Below, piece after piece: positions 14,655 through 22,293 of a stretch of 22,903 nt of DNA (the stretch's first letter is position 1; each line of letters opens with the position of its first letter). The notes beneath the pieces are model-generated. The model saw only the letters and a list, made by a program, of their open reading frames with translations. It had not been told where the DNA came from and made no database searches. This stretch comes from a virus, in IMG/VR virus record IMGVR_UViG_3300043436_001613, positions 1 to 22,903 of that record; one strand, 5' to 3'. The position numbers and the translations under genes were made by a program.

Positions 14655-16343
14655 ATGACTATCGACGAGCGCAAAGGTGTTGTTTGGCCCATCCCTGCAC
14701 AATACCGAACCAATGATTACGATCTGGCAAATGTAACCCCGGATCAGGTTCGCACTATCTTGCGCGGCGTTCGCACTGGCAAGCTAGAGGATCAGGATCG
14801 TTTGTTCCGTTTGATGCTCGATACGTGGCCAAGGCTGCGTAAGGCATTGAATGAGGTTGCCGGGTCTGTGGCTAGGCTGGAGCTTGAGATCAAGCCAGCG
14901 ATTCGGGAGGATGCCGAGGAACCAACCCCGGCAGCAGTTAAGATTTACGAGACAGTTGAACGTGCGCTTGAGTCATATTCTCCCCGCCCGGGATATTGGG
15001 AGTTAGACCTTTCCGGCATGGTTAAGGCTATCATCGATGCATACGCCAAGGGGATTTCTGTACTGGAGATCGTATGGCAATCCGAGAATGGCGTCATTAG
15101 CCCAAGGTGTTATGCTCCGGTTCCTGCTAAGTATCTCGCCTATCCTTCCGCATCAAATGATGTTGATCGGCTCATGATCGCCCCTAGTGGCGTCAATTAC
15201 GCATCGCTGGTTGATTTCCCGCCTGATCGGTTCTTGATCGGTATTTGGTCGCAAGGTGGAACACATCCGATCCATGCGGCGAACTTGCGGACGCTGACGA
15301 AGTATTGGTTGGCGTCTGTCTATGGTCTTGGTTGGCTGATGCAATTCTCGCAGTTGTTCGGTATTCCGATGCGGACTGCAAAGACCGATGGAACCGAGGA
15401 TGCGTTGAACAAGGCTGAGGATATGCTGGAATCGATCGGATCATCCGGTTGGGCCGCTACCGGGCCGGGTGTTGATTTCGAGATCCATTCCGCTGTGACT
15501 GGTGGTGACAACCTGCCGCAATCGCACATGATGGATGTGGCGGACAGAGCTTGTGATATTTTGTTGCTAGGTCAAACGCTCACAACCGATAACACCGGGA
15601 CAGGATCCAGAGCATTGGGTGATGTCCATTCCAGCATCCGGTCTGAGGTTCTGCAATCTGTGTCCTCATGGGTGGCATCGATTATCACAACTCAATTGAT
15701 CCCGGCAATCGTGCGGATGAATTTCGGCAAGGTGGCTTCCGAGGATATGCCGTATTGCGAGCTGGAGATTCCAGTTCCAAAGGATGAGAAGGCAATTGCC
15801 GAGCGGGTTAAGATTTACAACGAGATCGGGGTCAAGATGCCTCGTGCTTGGGTTTATGAGGAACTAGGTATCCCGATGCCGATCGAGGGTGAAGAGGTTT
15901 TCGGTGATGATGATCCGCCTGAGCTACCGGAGCTGGAGCCGGACGCTGAGGATGTACCTCAGCCGGAACCGGAAGATGCTCCCGATCTGTCTGATATCGA
16001 TGAGGTTGAGTCAGCCGCATCGGTTGATTTGCGTCCGACTGAAGAGATGGCACGTAACGCAATAAATGCCCTAGAAATTCGTCGAGCAAAGCCGCAATCT
16101 GAGCGTGGCATGACATCTGTCGGCCTCGCCCGAGCGCGTGATATCTCCAACCGGGCAGAATTGTCTGAGGATACTGTCCGCCGGATGGTTTCCTACTTCC
16201 AGCGTCATGAGGTTGATAAGAAAGGATCGACTTGGGATGAGCAGGGTAAAGGATGGCAAGCATGGAATGGATGGGGTGGCGATGCTGGATACGCATGGGC
16301 AAAGCGGATTGTTGATAAGCTAGATTCCGGCAATGACCGATGA
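14655..16343 (+). CDS. DUF935/Mu gp29-like portal protein with extra C-terminal domain
   Basis: A 562-residue protein. Residues 1 to about 410 match Mu gp29-type portals: DLANVTPDQVRTILRGVRTG (24-43), DLSGMVKAIIDAYAKGISVLEIVW (about 118-141), a central GLGWLMQFSQLFGIPMR region and LLLGQTLTTDNTGTGSRALGDVH. After an acidic Pro/Glu/Asp linker (about 415-455) comes a separate domain with SVGLARARDISNRAELSEDTVRRMVSYFQRHEVDKKG and GWGGDAGYAWA, which I know as a module attached to various phage structural proteins. The portal ring is the DNA gate and head-tail connector. The start ATG at 14655 has no Shine-Dalgarno site and lies 47 nt after TerL. Confidence 0.9.
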   Translation: MTIDERKGVVWPIPAQYRTNDYDLANVTPDQVRTILRGVRTGKLEDQDRLFRLMLDTWPRLRKALNEVAGSVARLELEIKPAIREDAEEPTPAAVKIYETVERALESYSPRPGYWELDLSGMVKAIIDAYAKGISVLEIVWQSENGVISPRCYAPVPAKYLAYPSASNDVDRLMIAPSGVNYASLVDFPPDRFLIGIWSQGGTHPIHAANLRTLTKYWLASVYGLGWLMQFSQLFGIPMRTAKTDGTEDALNKAEDMLESIGSSGWAATGPGVDFEIHSAVTGGDNLPQSHMMDVADRACDILLLGQTLTTDNTGTGSRALGDVHSSIRSEVLQSVSSWVASIITTQLIPAIVRMNFGKVASEDMPYCELEIPVPKDEKAIAERVKIYNEIGVKMPRAWVYEELGIPMPIEGEEVFGDDDPPELPELEPDAEDVPQPEPEDAPDLSDIDEVESAASVDLRPTEEMARNAINALEIRRAKPQSERGMTSVGLARARDISNRAELSEDTVRRMVSYFQRHEVDKKGSTWDEQGKGWQAWNGWGGDAGYAWAKRIVDKLDSGNDR

Positions 16344-16581
16344 GCAATTGAGAGATGTGGCGGGTGAATGGCTCGCCCCGGTTGATCAGGTTTTAGCCGA
16401 TCTGATGGACAAGTCGCAGCGCATGACTATCGGCGCATTTGTCCGAGAGGTTGAGCAGGTGATCGAGCGCATTCCGCAGATGTATGGGATGCTTAATGCT
16501 CAAGCGCTGACATCGGCGCTTGAGGATGAAATTGGCAAGGCGATGCTGAAAGGAATAGAGGATGGCATTGAAGACAGGTAA
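16333..16581 (+). CDS. Detached portal C-terminal helical tail (gp29-tail-like)
   Basis: An 82-residue helical protein (MTDEQLRDVAGEWLAPVDQV to KGIEDGIEDR). The order of an LAPV motif, helices and a final GIEDGIEDR-like end resembles the last part of Mu gp29-type portals, normally continuous with the portal. Here it is a separate gene overlapping the portal stop by 11 nt, after the extra RRMVSYF domain. It may still assemble with the portal, or have become an independent head protein. The homology is recalled from pattern, not aligned. Confidence 0.6.
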   Translation: MTDEQLRDVAGEWLAPVDQVLADLMDKSQRMTIGAFVREVEQVIERIPQMYGMLNAQALTSALEDEIGKAMLKGIEDGIEDR

Positions 16582-17179
16582 ATCATTCATCACGATTGAG
16601 GCGACTGGTCTGGATGAGGCTAAGTTAGCGGCATTGAAGTTGGCTACCCCCGCTGTCCGCCGGGCCGCTGTATTGCAGGGTGGTGAGGATGCTATCGAAG
16701 AGATTCGCAAGTATTACGCCATGGCTGGGCGGACAAAGTGGGTTAATCCGTCCCTGCCGACTCATGGCCCGGGGCGTGAGATGACAAGGTGGTGGGAGGG
16801 AACTGCTCGAGGTTGGAGTTTATCGCAGCCGAATAATAACAAGGTCACATTTAGTAATTCGACAATTGGTTTCGCCCATAAAGTTACGGGTGGCGTGATT
16901 CGGGCAAAGCGAAAGCGATCGCTGACGATACCAATCGTTCCTGAAGCTCACGGAAAAACCGCGAAGGAATACTCAAACCGGGTTAATCCTTTGTTCCGGG
17001 TCAAAGGTGTGTTGGCCGAAGCGGATCCGAATGCACCTAACGGAATCCGCGCAATCTATGCTCTCAAGAAATCAGTAACCCATTCGCCATGGAAGAATGC
17101 TCTGCCACCTGAGCAATCATATACCGATGCATTTTTGAATGGTGCGCTTGATTACCTTATATCTCAATTCGATAGTTGA
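16562..17179 (+). CDS. Mu gpG-like phage virion morphogenesis / tail completion protein
   Basis: A 205-residue protein. The middle segment GFAHKVTGGVIRAKRKRSLTIPIVPEAHG (about 101-129) matches the H-x-x-G-x-I...aLxIPl pattern of phage virion morphogenesis proteins (Mu gpG/HK97 gp10-like), which finish heads or attach tails. The N-terminus (LDEAKLAALKLATPAVRRAA) is helical and also typical. The start at 16562 follows AAAGGAATAGAGG (a usable Shine-Dalgarno) and overlaps the previous gene by 20 nt. It ends 5 nt before the protease/scaffold gene. Confidence 0.8.
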   Translation: MALKTGKSFITIEATGLDEAKLAALKLATPAVRRAAVLQGGEDAIEEIRKYYAMAGRTKWVNPSLPTHGPGREMTRWWEGTARGWSLSQPNNNKVTFSNSTIGFAHKVTGGVIRAKRKRSLTIPIVPEAHGKTAKEYSNRVNPLFRVKGVLAEADPNAPNGIRAIYALKKSVTHSPWKNALPPEQSYTDAFLNGALDYLISQFDS

Positions 17180-17184
17180 CATTT

Positions 17185-18198
17185 ATGGCTTTATATGATT
17201 ATCTCCCCTCGATGTTTCGCAGTTCCGAGATCGTAACCGCTGCAATCCAGTCTGAGCTATCAGACTTGGCCGGATCGATTGTCTACCTACCTGAAGGTCA
17301 ACACCGCATCAATGCGACTGTCGGAGGTAAGGCTAAATCGGTTGATGTCCTAGTTGATTCCCGGGTTGCTGCTTCATTCTCTGAAGACCTCAACAAACGC
17401 TTTGAATCTAATGTCCGCCCATTCGCCGGGTTCGACCACAAGCAAGGCGCTGCGTCATTCATCCCCAAGGAATTCCGCTACGAAGATGGCGTTGGCTTGG
17501 TTCTGGATGTCGAATGGACTGAAGCCGGACGCAAGGCTGTTGAAGGCCGCGATTACTCCTACTTCTCCCCTACTTTCCTTCTCTCCAAAGATGGCGTTCC
17601 GATCGGCCTCGCAAAGCGTGGTGAAATTGGTTCTCTGGTAAATGATCCAGCATTTGAGGAAATCCCGCGCATTGCCGCATCTCACAACGAACAAATTGAT
17701 ATGACTGAACAACTGATCGAATTGGGTCTGGTTGAGGCGAGCGAATCGCCCGATACCGCCCTTGAAACCGCCAAGGCAAATCTTGCCGCTCTCCGTGAGT
17801 CTGCTTCACTTGCCGAGCAAGTCGAAGCTGCTAACGCCAGCAAGAAAACCGCCGAGGAACAACTCGCTGACATGGAAGCAGCATACGCCAAGCTGAAATC
17901 GGAATACGAAGACATGAAGAAGCAACTTGGCGACAAGGCCATGGCTTCCGCTGATCTCGTAATCGATGAAGCAATCAAAGCCGGACGCATTGCCCCTCAA
18001 GATGAGGATGCCAAATCGTTCTGGAAAACCGCAATTCTCGCTGATGAGAAAGCTGCCAAGGTTCTCGCATCGCTTCCGGGCAATGAGGCCATTAACGGAG
18101 CTACGATCCTTGCTGGTCGCATCGAAGAAACCCCTGCTGTTGAACTGACCGGGCTTGCTCGCGTCGAAGCAGCATTTAAAGCACAACAATCCAAATAA
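17185..18198 (+). CDS. Mu gpI-like head maturation protease/scaffold
   Basis: A 337-residue protein. The N-terminal part (about 40-165) resembles the Mu I protease family: FAGFDHKQGAASFIPKEFRY, VLDVEWTEAGRKAV, RDYSYFSPTF, with His and Ser residues in the DH and YFSP motifs as expected. Residues about 175-260 form a coiled coil (AEQVEAANASKKTAEEQLAD, KLKSEYEDMKKQLG), the scaffold part. In Mu an internal in-frame start makes a free scaffold, and a Met at residue 173 (17701) sits exactly at the domain boundary here. ATG 17185 is preferred over the TTG at 17176, which lies inside the previous stop. Codon use is biased toward CGC/CTC, like the capsid gene. Confidence 0.9.
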   Translation: MALYDYLPSMFRSSEIVTAAIQSELSDLAGSIVYLPEGQHRINATVGGKAKSVDVLVDSRVAASFSEDLNKRFESNVRPFAGFDHKQGAASFIPKEFRYEDGVGLVLDVEWTEAGRKAVEGRDYSYFSPTFLLSKDGVPIGLAKRGEIGSLVNDPAFEEIPRIAASHNEQIDMTEQLIELGLVEASESPDTALETAKANLAALRESASLAEQVEAANASKKTAEEQLADMEAAYAKLKSEYEDMKKQLGDKAMASADLVIDEAIKAGRIAPQDEDAKSFWKTAILADEKAAKVLASLPGNEAINGATILAGRIEETPAVELTGLARVEAAFKAQQSK

Positions 18199-18207
18199 CA
18201 CAAATAT

Positions 18208-19146
18208 ATGCCTAATAACACTACGCTACTCGATCTCGCCAAATTGAATGGTGCTGATCCTGTTGTCGGTCTGATCGAGGAAGTGGCTACCGCTTCTCCT
18301 GAAGTCGTGACCATCCCCGCTCGCACGATTCGCGGAACCAGTTACAAAACCGTGGTTCGCAACTCGCGCCCATCCGTTGCATTCCGTTCCGCTAACGAAG
18401 GAACTGCCGCAACCAAATCCAACTTCACCGAGCGTCTCGTCGAAGCATTCATCCTCTCCGCTCGCATTGAGGTCGATAAGGCTGTTGCTCGCGGTTATGA
18501 GGATGGCCCAGAAGCTCTCCAAGCAATCGAAGGCGCAGGCGTCATGCGTGCCGCTCTCTCGACTGTCGGCTCGCAAACCATCTATGGTCGCAGCGCAGGC
18601 GCAAAGGGATTCATCGGCCTCCAAGAATTCATCACTACTTTCGGTGACGAACTTGTGGTTGATGCTGGTGGTACAACCTCCGCAACTGGTTCCTCGGTTT
18701 ACGCCATCAAGGCTGGCGCTCAAGGCGTTCAGTACGTCTACGGCAACGGCACTAGCTTTGACCTCTCGCCATTCCGCGAAGGTGACGCAACAGACGCATC
18801 CGGTAATCGCTTTGCCGCTTACATCGCTGACCTTACCGCTTGGGTTGGTCTTCAGTGCGTCAACAAGTACGCGATTGGCCGCTTGAAGGATTGCACCGCC
18901 GACTCCGGCAAGGGCGTGACCGATGCTAAGATCGCTGAACTTCTTAGCAAGTTCCCAGTTGGCGAGCGCCCGACTCATCTCTTGATGAGCCGCCGTTCCG
19001 CATTCCAACTTCAGACGAGCCGCACGATGACCGCAAGCACCAAACAAGAAGCCTTTACTGGCATCCTTCCGGGTGTCCCAACCGAATCTTTCGGCATCCC
19101 GATCATCATCACCGACTCGATCGCTGATAACGAGGCATTGAGCTAA
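18208..19146 (+). CDS. Major capsid protein
   Basis: A 312-residue protein directly after the protease/scaffold. The pattern LIEEVATASPEVVTIPARTIRGTSYKTVVR, SARIEVDKAVARG, IEGAGVMRAALSTVGSQTIYGRSA and HLLMSRRSAFQLQTSR matches HK97-fold capsid proteins of the group often annotated as major capsid protein GP7/Bbp17-type. Length is normal. Arginine codons are exclusively CGC/CGT and leucine CTC is common, unlike TerL or the portal, which supports very high expression. The ATG at 18208 is preceded by AAATAACACAAATAT with no Shine-Dalgarno. Confidence 0.92.
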   Translation: MPNNTTLLDLAKLNGADPVVGLIEEVATASPEVVTIPARTIRGTSYKTVVRNSRPSVAFRSANEGTAATKSNFTERLVEAFILSARIEVDKAVARGYEDGPEALQAIEGAGVMRAALSTVGSQTIYGRSAGAKGFIGLQEFITTFGDELVVDAGGTTSATGSSVYAIKAGAQGVQYVYGNGTSFDLSPFREGDATDASGNRFAAYIADLTAWVGLQCVNKYAIGRLKDCTADSGKGVTDAKIAELLSKFPVGERPTHLLMSRRSAFQLQTSRTMTASTKQEAFTGILPGVPTESFGIPIIITDSIADNEALS

Positions 19147-19174
19147 TCCTAACCCCTAAATAGATAATACGACA

Positions 19175-19573
19175 ATGGCCTTTGAATTCAATCGCAATCA
19201 ACAAGATGCCGCCTACACCTCGTCGGTGGCAATCGCCCAAGCTGGCGCTAACTCCGCAGTCTTTGACCTTGAACAGGTTTTCGCTGGTGACATCGAAGAT
19301 GTTGTAGTGGAAGTATCTGCTCCAGCCGCATCTGGCATTACCAGCACTAAGGTTCTTACCTACACCTTCAAAGACAGCGCCGATGGCGTGACCTTTGCCG
19401 CTCTTGATCCAGCAGTCGCAACTACCCAAACCGCTACCGGATCTGGCGTTGCCGCCAAGTCGGTTCGCTTTCGCCTTAGCCCGGCTTGCCGCCGCTATGT
19501 GCGAGTCGAGCAGACATCGGATGCGACCGCTGGAACCTTTAGTGGTTCCTTTGTGACCAAGCTCCTGTTCTAA
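19175..19573 (+). CDS. Capsid cement/decoration protein candidate
   Basis: A 132-residue beta-rich protein (AFEFNRNQQDAAYTSSVAIA near the start, a VEVSAPA and TYTFKDSADG beta region, end TFSGSFVTKLLF). Length, beta composition and position right after the capsid gene fit the small decoration/cement proteins such as the Bbp16 type, which bind the outer head surface. Codon use resembles the capsid gene. The assignment relies on position and appearance, not a diagnostic motif. Confidence 0.72.
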   Translation: MAFEFNRNQQDAAYTSSVAIAQAGANSAVFDLEQVFAGDIEDVVVEVSAPAASGITSTKVLTYTFKDSADGVTFAALDPAVATTQTATGSGVAAKSVRFRLSPACRRYVRVEQTSDATAGTFSGSFVTKLLF

Positions 19574-19590
19574 TACTGGGTTGCTAATCG

Positions 19591-19641
19591 TGCCGCTGGT
19601 CTGGGGTTTGTTCATTTCCCTCGGATCAGCGGCAATTTTCT
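19591..19641 (+). terminator. Hairpin after capsid and cement genes (partial terminator or RNA-stability element)
   Basis: TGCCGCTG (19591-19598) and CAGCGGCA (19627-19634) form a perfect 8-bp outer stem around 28 nt that can pair further (CTGGGG with CCCTCGG, imperfectly); ATTTTCT follows. It lies between the cement gene (stop 19573) and the next gene (start 19651). A leaky terminator or 3' stabiliser here would give capsid and cement more transcript than the connector genes. Confidence 0.6.
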
Positions 19642-19650
19642 AAATATAAT

Positions 19651-20103
19651 ATGGCATGGGCTGAACTGACATTTGCAGGATTACAGGGCCGACTTGGTTC
19701 TGATGAGATCGCTGCATTGCTCGCTGAATCTGCTGCACCTGAAGCAAAGGTGACGGAGGTTCTGACCCATGTTGCATTGGACATTGCCAGCCGGGTCAAT
19801 ACTGGGCGCAGGAAGCGCGGATTGCCGCCTGTGGTCAATTCTAGTGTCTATGTGCCACCCGGGGCGCAACGCCATGCATATGCCCTTGCAAGGCGTTTGC
19901 TGTCCGATGCTTTTCCTTCCTTGGCTGAATTCAATGGCGATGATCGCAAATCATCCATTGAGGAAGCTGAGAACTACCTTGATGACCTAGCCAAGAATGA
20001 TGCTGATTCGGATGATCCCGGGGCATCTTCTTTCTCATATTCCAGCAATTCCTCATTCCGCTACGGAGGATCCCGGGTTATGGATTTCTCCACCTCACCA
20101 TGA
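19651..20103 (+). CDS. Head-tail connector / adaptor protein (Mu gp36-like)
   Basis: A 150-residue protein beginning MAWAELTFAGLQGRLGSDEIAAL and containing LTHVALDIASRVNTGRRKRGLPP and RHAYALARRLLSDAFPS, the layout of DUF1320/gp6-type adaptors that dock below the portal. The C-terminal tail is Ser/Tyr-rich and low complexity. Position after the capsid and cement genes supports the call. The ATG follows AAATATAAT without a Shine-Dalgarno site; the stop overlaps the next gene as ATGA. Confidence 0.75.
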   Translation: MAWAELTFAGLQGRLGSDEIAALLAESAAPEAKVTEVLTHVALDIASRVNTGRRKRGLPPVVNSSVYVPPGAQRHAYALARRLLSDAFPSLAEFNGDDRKSSIEEAENYLDDLAKNDADSDDPGASSFSYSSNSSFRYGGSRVMDFSTSP

Positions 20104-20579
20104 GCATCATTCGCCAGATCGTGGAAAGCATAGCCAAGAGATTGGCTGACCATGATTATTTCCGCACAGTTCCAAAGATTCCTGTGCTGGTCGAGGATCA
20201 AAAGGACGTTGAGAAGTCGATCTTGAATGCAATGCAGACCGCAGGGGCATTCGTTCTGATCAATTTCGATTCCGCAGATGCCGACTCCCCGGATACACCC
20301 GGCCCATATCTTAACAATTCCTCATTTAAAGTCACCATATCTGAAATTCCATCATTGTGGAGATCAAGGGGAAATCACCAACCATCCTGCACAGAGATCG
20401 CTGAGGCGATTTGCAGACTAATTCATCATCACCAACCGCTGGATGCAGATGGGCTTGCATTGTCCGGTGGGGTTTTATTGTTCGATTCAATGTCTCAACA
20501 GGCGAATGAGTCGATGCTTCAGCAAGTCATCACATTCACAATACCAATCGGTTTAACCAACACAGACCCAGAAAGATAA
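20100..20579 (+). CDS. Tail completion / terminator-type protein (Mu gp37-like)
   Basis: A 159-residue protein (MSIIRQIVESIAKRLADHDYF; PVLVEDQKDVEKSILNAMQT; end IPIGLTNTDPER). The arrangement of an N-terminal helix, a PVLVEDQ-type strand, AFVLINFDSADADSP and a long middle with paired histidines is similar to DUF1834/gp37-like proteins between connector and tail tube. It overlaps the preceding stop as ATGA, suggesting coupled translation. Confidence 0.65.
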   Translation: MSIIRQIVESIAKRLADHDYFRTVPKIPVLVEDQKDVEKSILNAMQTAGAFVLINFDSADADSPDTPGPYLNNSSFKVTISEIPSLWRSRGNHQPSCTEIAEAICRLIHHHQPLDADGLALSGGVLLFDSMSQQANESMLQQVITFTIPIGLTNTDPER

Positions 20580-20583
20580 AATT

Positions 20584-21495
20584 ATGGCAACATTTGATAG
20601 AGCAACAATCGTTCGAGGCCCATGTAAGATCGGTTACGATGGAGCAACATTCTACTCCAAGGGCGGCGTTTCGCTGACCATGACCAACTCGACCTTTGAC
20701 AAGGAAACCGATGCCTATGGCATTGTTGGCAAGGCAAAGACAGACTTCCAAGTTGTTGTTGAGTTTGAACCAGTTGGCGAGATCGAGGCATTAACTACGC
20801 TTTTCCCATATGGCAGCACAGCAATCGGTGGATCGATTTATGGATCAGCCGACAAGCCGCTTGTGATCACATCCGTTGATCAGACTTACACGATCAACAA
20901 TGCTGCCGTGACGCAGATGCCCTCGATTCGATGCACAGCTAACAACACCGCATTCGGATCGGTTCAATTCACCGGATTAGTGGATAAGAGCGGCGACCCA
21001 AGTTCATTAGCTGATTATTATTCTGCTACTGCTGGCGCAGCGATTGGCTCGGCATTCAGTCCGTCTTTGATCGTTACTGCTCCATACCAAGCAACGCTAG
21101 GCGCAGTCGGGCCTTTCTACTCCGAGGCTGGATTTGAGATCGCATTCGACTTAAGTCTTAACCCCGTAACTGTTGATGGTATGGGTACGGTTGATATGTC
21201 GCTCCAGAATCTCGGCGTGAACATCACCTGCATTCCGACTGGGGCTTTAGCTAATTCATTCGATACCTATTTCGGATCGTTGGATGTTGGTGAGGATCTC
21301 GCAAACTCAACGCTCGATATCAGCACTAGCACATCTGGCGGATTGAATTTCGACTGCCTTGCTGTGCAAGTGATCGATATTCAGAAACGATTCAGTCCAA
21401 CCGACAATCGAGTCGGTCAGCTTACCATGGCGGCTCGGCGCACATTCACATCTGGATCACCTAACGCATTGTTCACTGTTCTCACAGTCGCATAA
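20584..21495 (+). CDS. Tail tube (major tail) protein candidate
   Basis: A 303-residue beta-rich protein (ATFDRATIVRGPCKIGYDGA at the start; GGVSLTMTNSTFDKETDAYG; end ALFTVLTVA). Repeated GTVDMSLQNLG-like and TxTxxSGG stretches, and the position between the connectors and the tape measure, fit a tail tube subunit. No tail-assembly chaperone with a frameshift site is found downstream, where it is usually located. The ATG follows AAGATAAAATT, without a strong Shine-Dalgarno. The stop overlaps the next start as TAATG. Confidence 0.75.
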   Translation: MATFDRATIVRGPCKIGYDGATFYSKGGVSLTMTNSTFDKETDAYGIVGKAKTDFQVVVEFEPVGEIEALTTLFPYGSTAIGGSIYGSADKPLVITSVDQTYTINNAAVTQMPSIRCTANNTAFGSVQFTGLVDKSGDPSSLADYYSATAGAAIGSAFSPSLIVTAPYQATLGAVGPFYSEAGFEIAFDLSLNPVTVDGMGTVDMSLQNLGVNITCIPTGALANSFDTYFGSLDVGEDLANSTLDISTSTSGGLNFDCLAVQVIDIQKRFSPTDNRVGQLTMAARRTFTSGSPNALFTVLTVA

Positions 21496-22292
21496 TGTAC
21501 GCTGCCGCATTCATAGGCGATAAGATCATCGATCTTGCTGGATGGGATCAAGGCCCTGGGGCTGAGACATCAAATCTCAGCATCTCGTATGATAGCCAAT
21601 TCCAATCGGTGTCCTATGTTGGCGGCACTTGGGGGCGTCAATTCTGGCGTCCCGGAACAATGGCGACTGTGTCGTTTGATAGTCGGTTTAGTTTGGTTGA
21701 TGCAGAAAGTAATCAATACCAGAGATTCGTTTCATACTTTCTACTTGTATTGCCTACTTATTTCTCAAATCAGCAAAATTCTATATTTAAACTGACCCAA
21801 CCTTACCCAACTTTTATGGGAACTAGGCAGGTCGAAACTACAACTGGCGTGGGTACAGTAACTGGGGCAGGAAATGTGCGAGCAATCCTGACTGCATCTG
21901 GCATTGATTCCAATCCATTTGCGTTTGATGTCCCGGTAACTCTTGGACAGACTGCATCACAATGGATGGCAACAGTTCGGGCTTATTTTTCCATAATCCC
22001 TCAGATTCAAATGCTTTTTGCTGTATCTGGATCCGGAGCTGATATGATCCTGACTCGACGCAGCCCATATGCTTCTAACGATTCAACTTTGAACATCTCG
22101 ATTGGCGGAACCGGAACCACTGCAACCGGAATTACTGCATCCCCAACATCGGTAAATACGACAGCAGGGGTTGCATTCAGTCCGATGAATGAGATTACAT
22201 TCTATGACGCAAATGTATCCGTTGCCGCATCACAAGTAGGCACATCCGTCCTGCTCAACACATCCGTAACTGGACGATTAATCGCCCCATAA
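21495..22292 (+). CDS. Tail protein with inserted Ig-like phage domain
   Basis: A 265-residue protein. Residues 1-111 and 227-265 form the host protein (FIGDKIIDLAGWDQG; FMGTRQ; SPMNEITFYDANVSV). Residues about 112-226 look like the widespread Ig-like module found in many phage tail proteins: TTTGVGTVTGAGNV, FDVPVTLGQTASQWMATVRAYF, FAVSGSGADMILTRR, NDSTLNISIGGTG and GITASPTSVNTTAGV. The module may bind cell surfaces or stabilise the tail. Its position before the tape measure suggests a tail-tube-associated or tail adaptor protein. The ATG overlaps the previous TAA. Confidence 0.7.
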   Translation: MYAAAFIGDKIIDLAGWDQGPGAETSNLSISYDSQFQSVSYVGGTWGRQFWRPGTMATVSFDSRFSLVDAESNQYQRFVSYFLLVLPTYFSNQQNSIFKLTQPYPTFMGTRQVETTTGVGTVTGAGNVRAILTASGIDSNPFAFDVPVTLGQTASQWMATVRAYFSIIPQIQMLFAVSGSGADMILTRRSPYASNDSTLNISIGGTGTTATGITASPTSVNTTAGVAFSPMNEITFYDANVSVAASQVGTSVLLNTSVTGRLIAP

Positions 22293-22293
22293 T

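Noticed and set aside
18226-19047. Minus-strand 273-residue open frame
   Set aside because: It lies antisense to the major capsid gene and is cysteine- and alanine-rich without motifs; it is a shadow of the CGC/GCC-rich capsid codons.
20584-22293. Frameshifted tail-assembly chaperone pair
   Set aside because: The usual place before the tape measure holds a single 265-residue tail protein; I see no short overlapping ORF pair and no slippery heptamer in an appropriate context.
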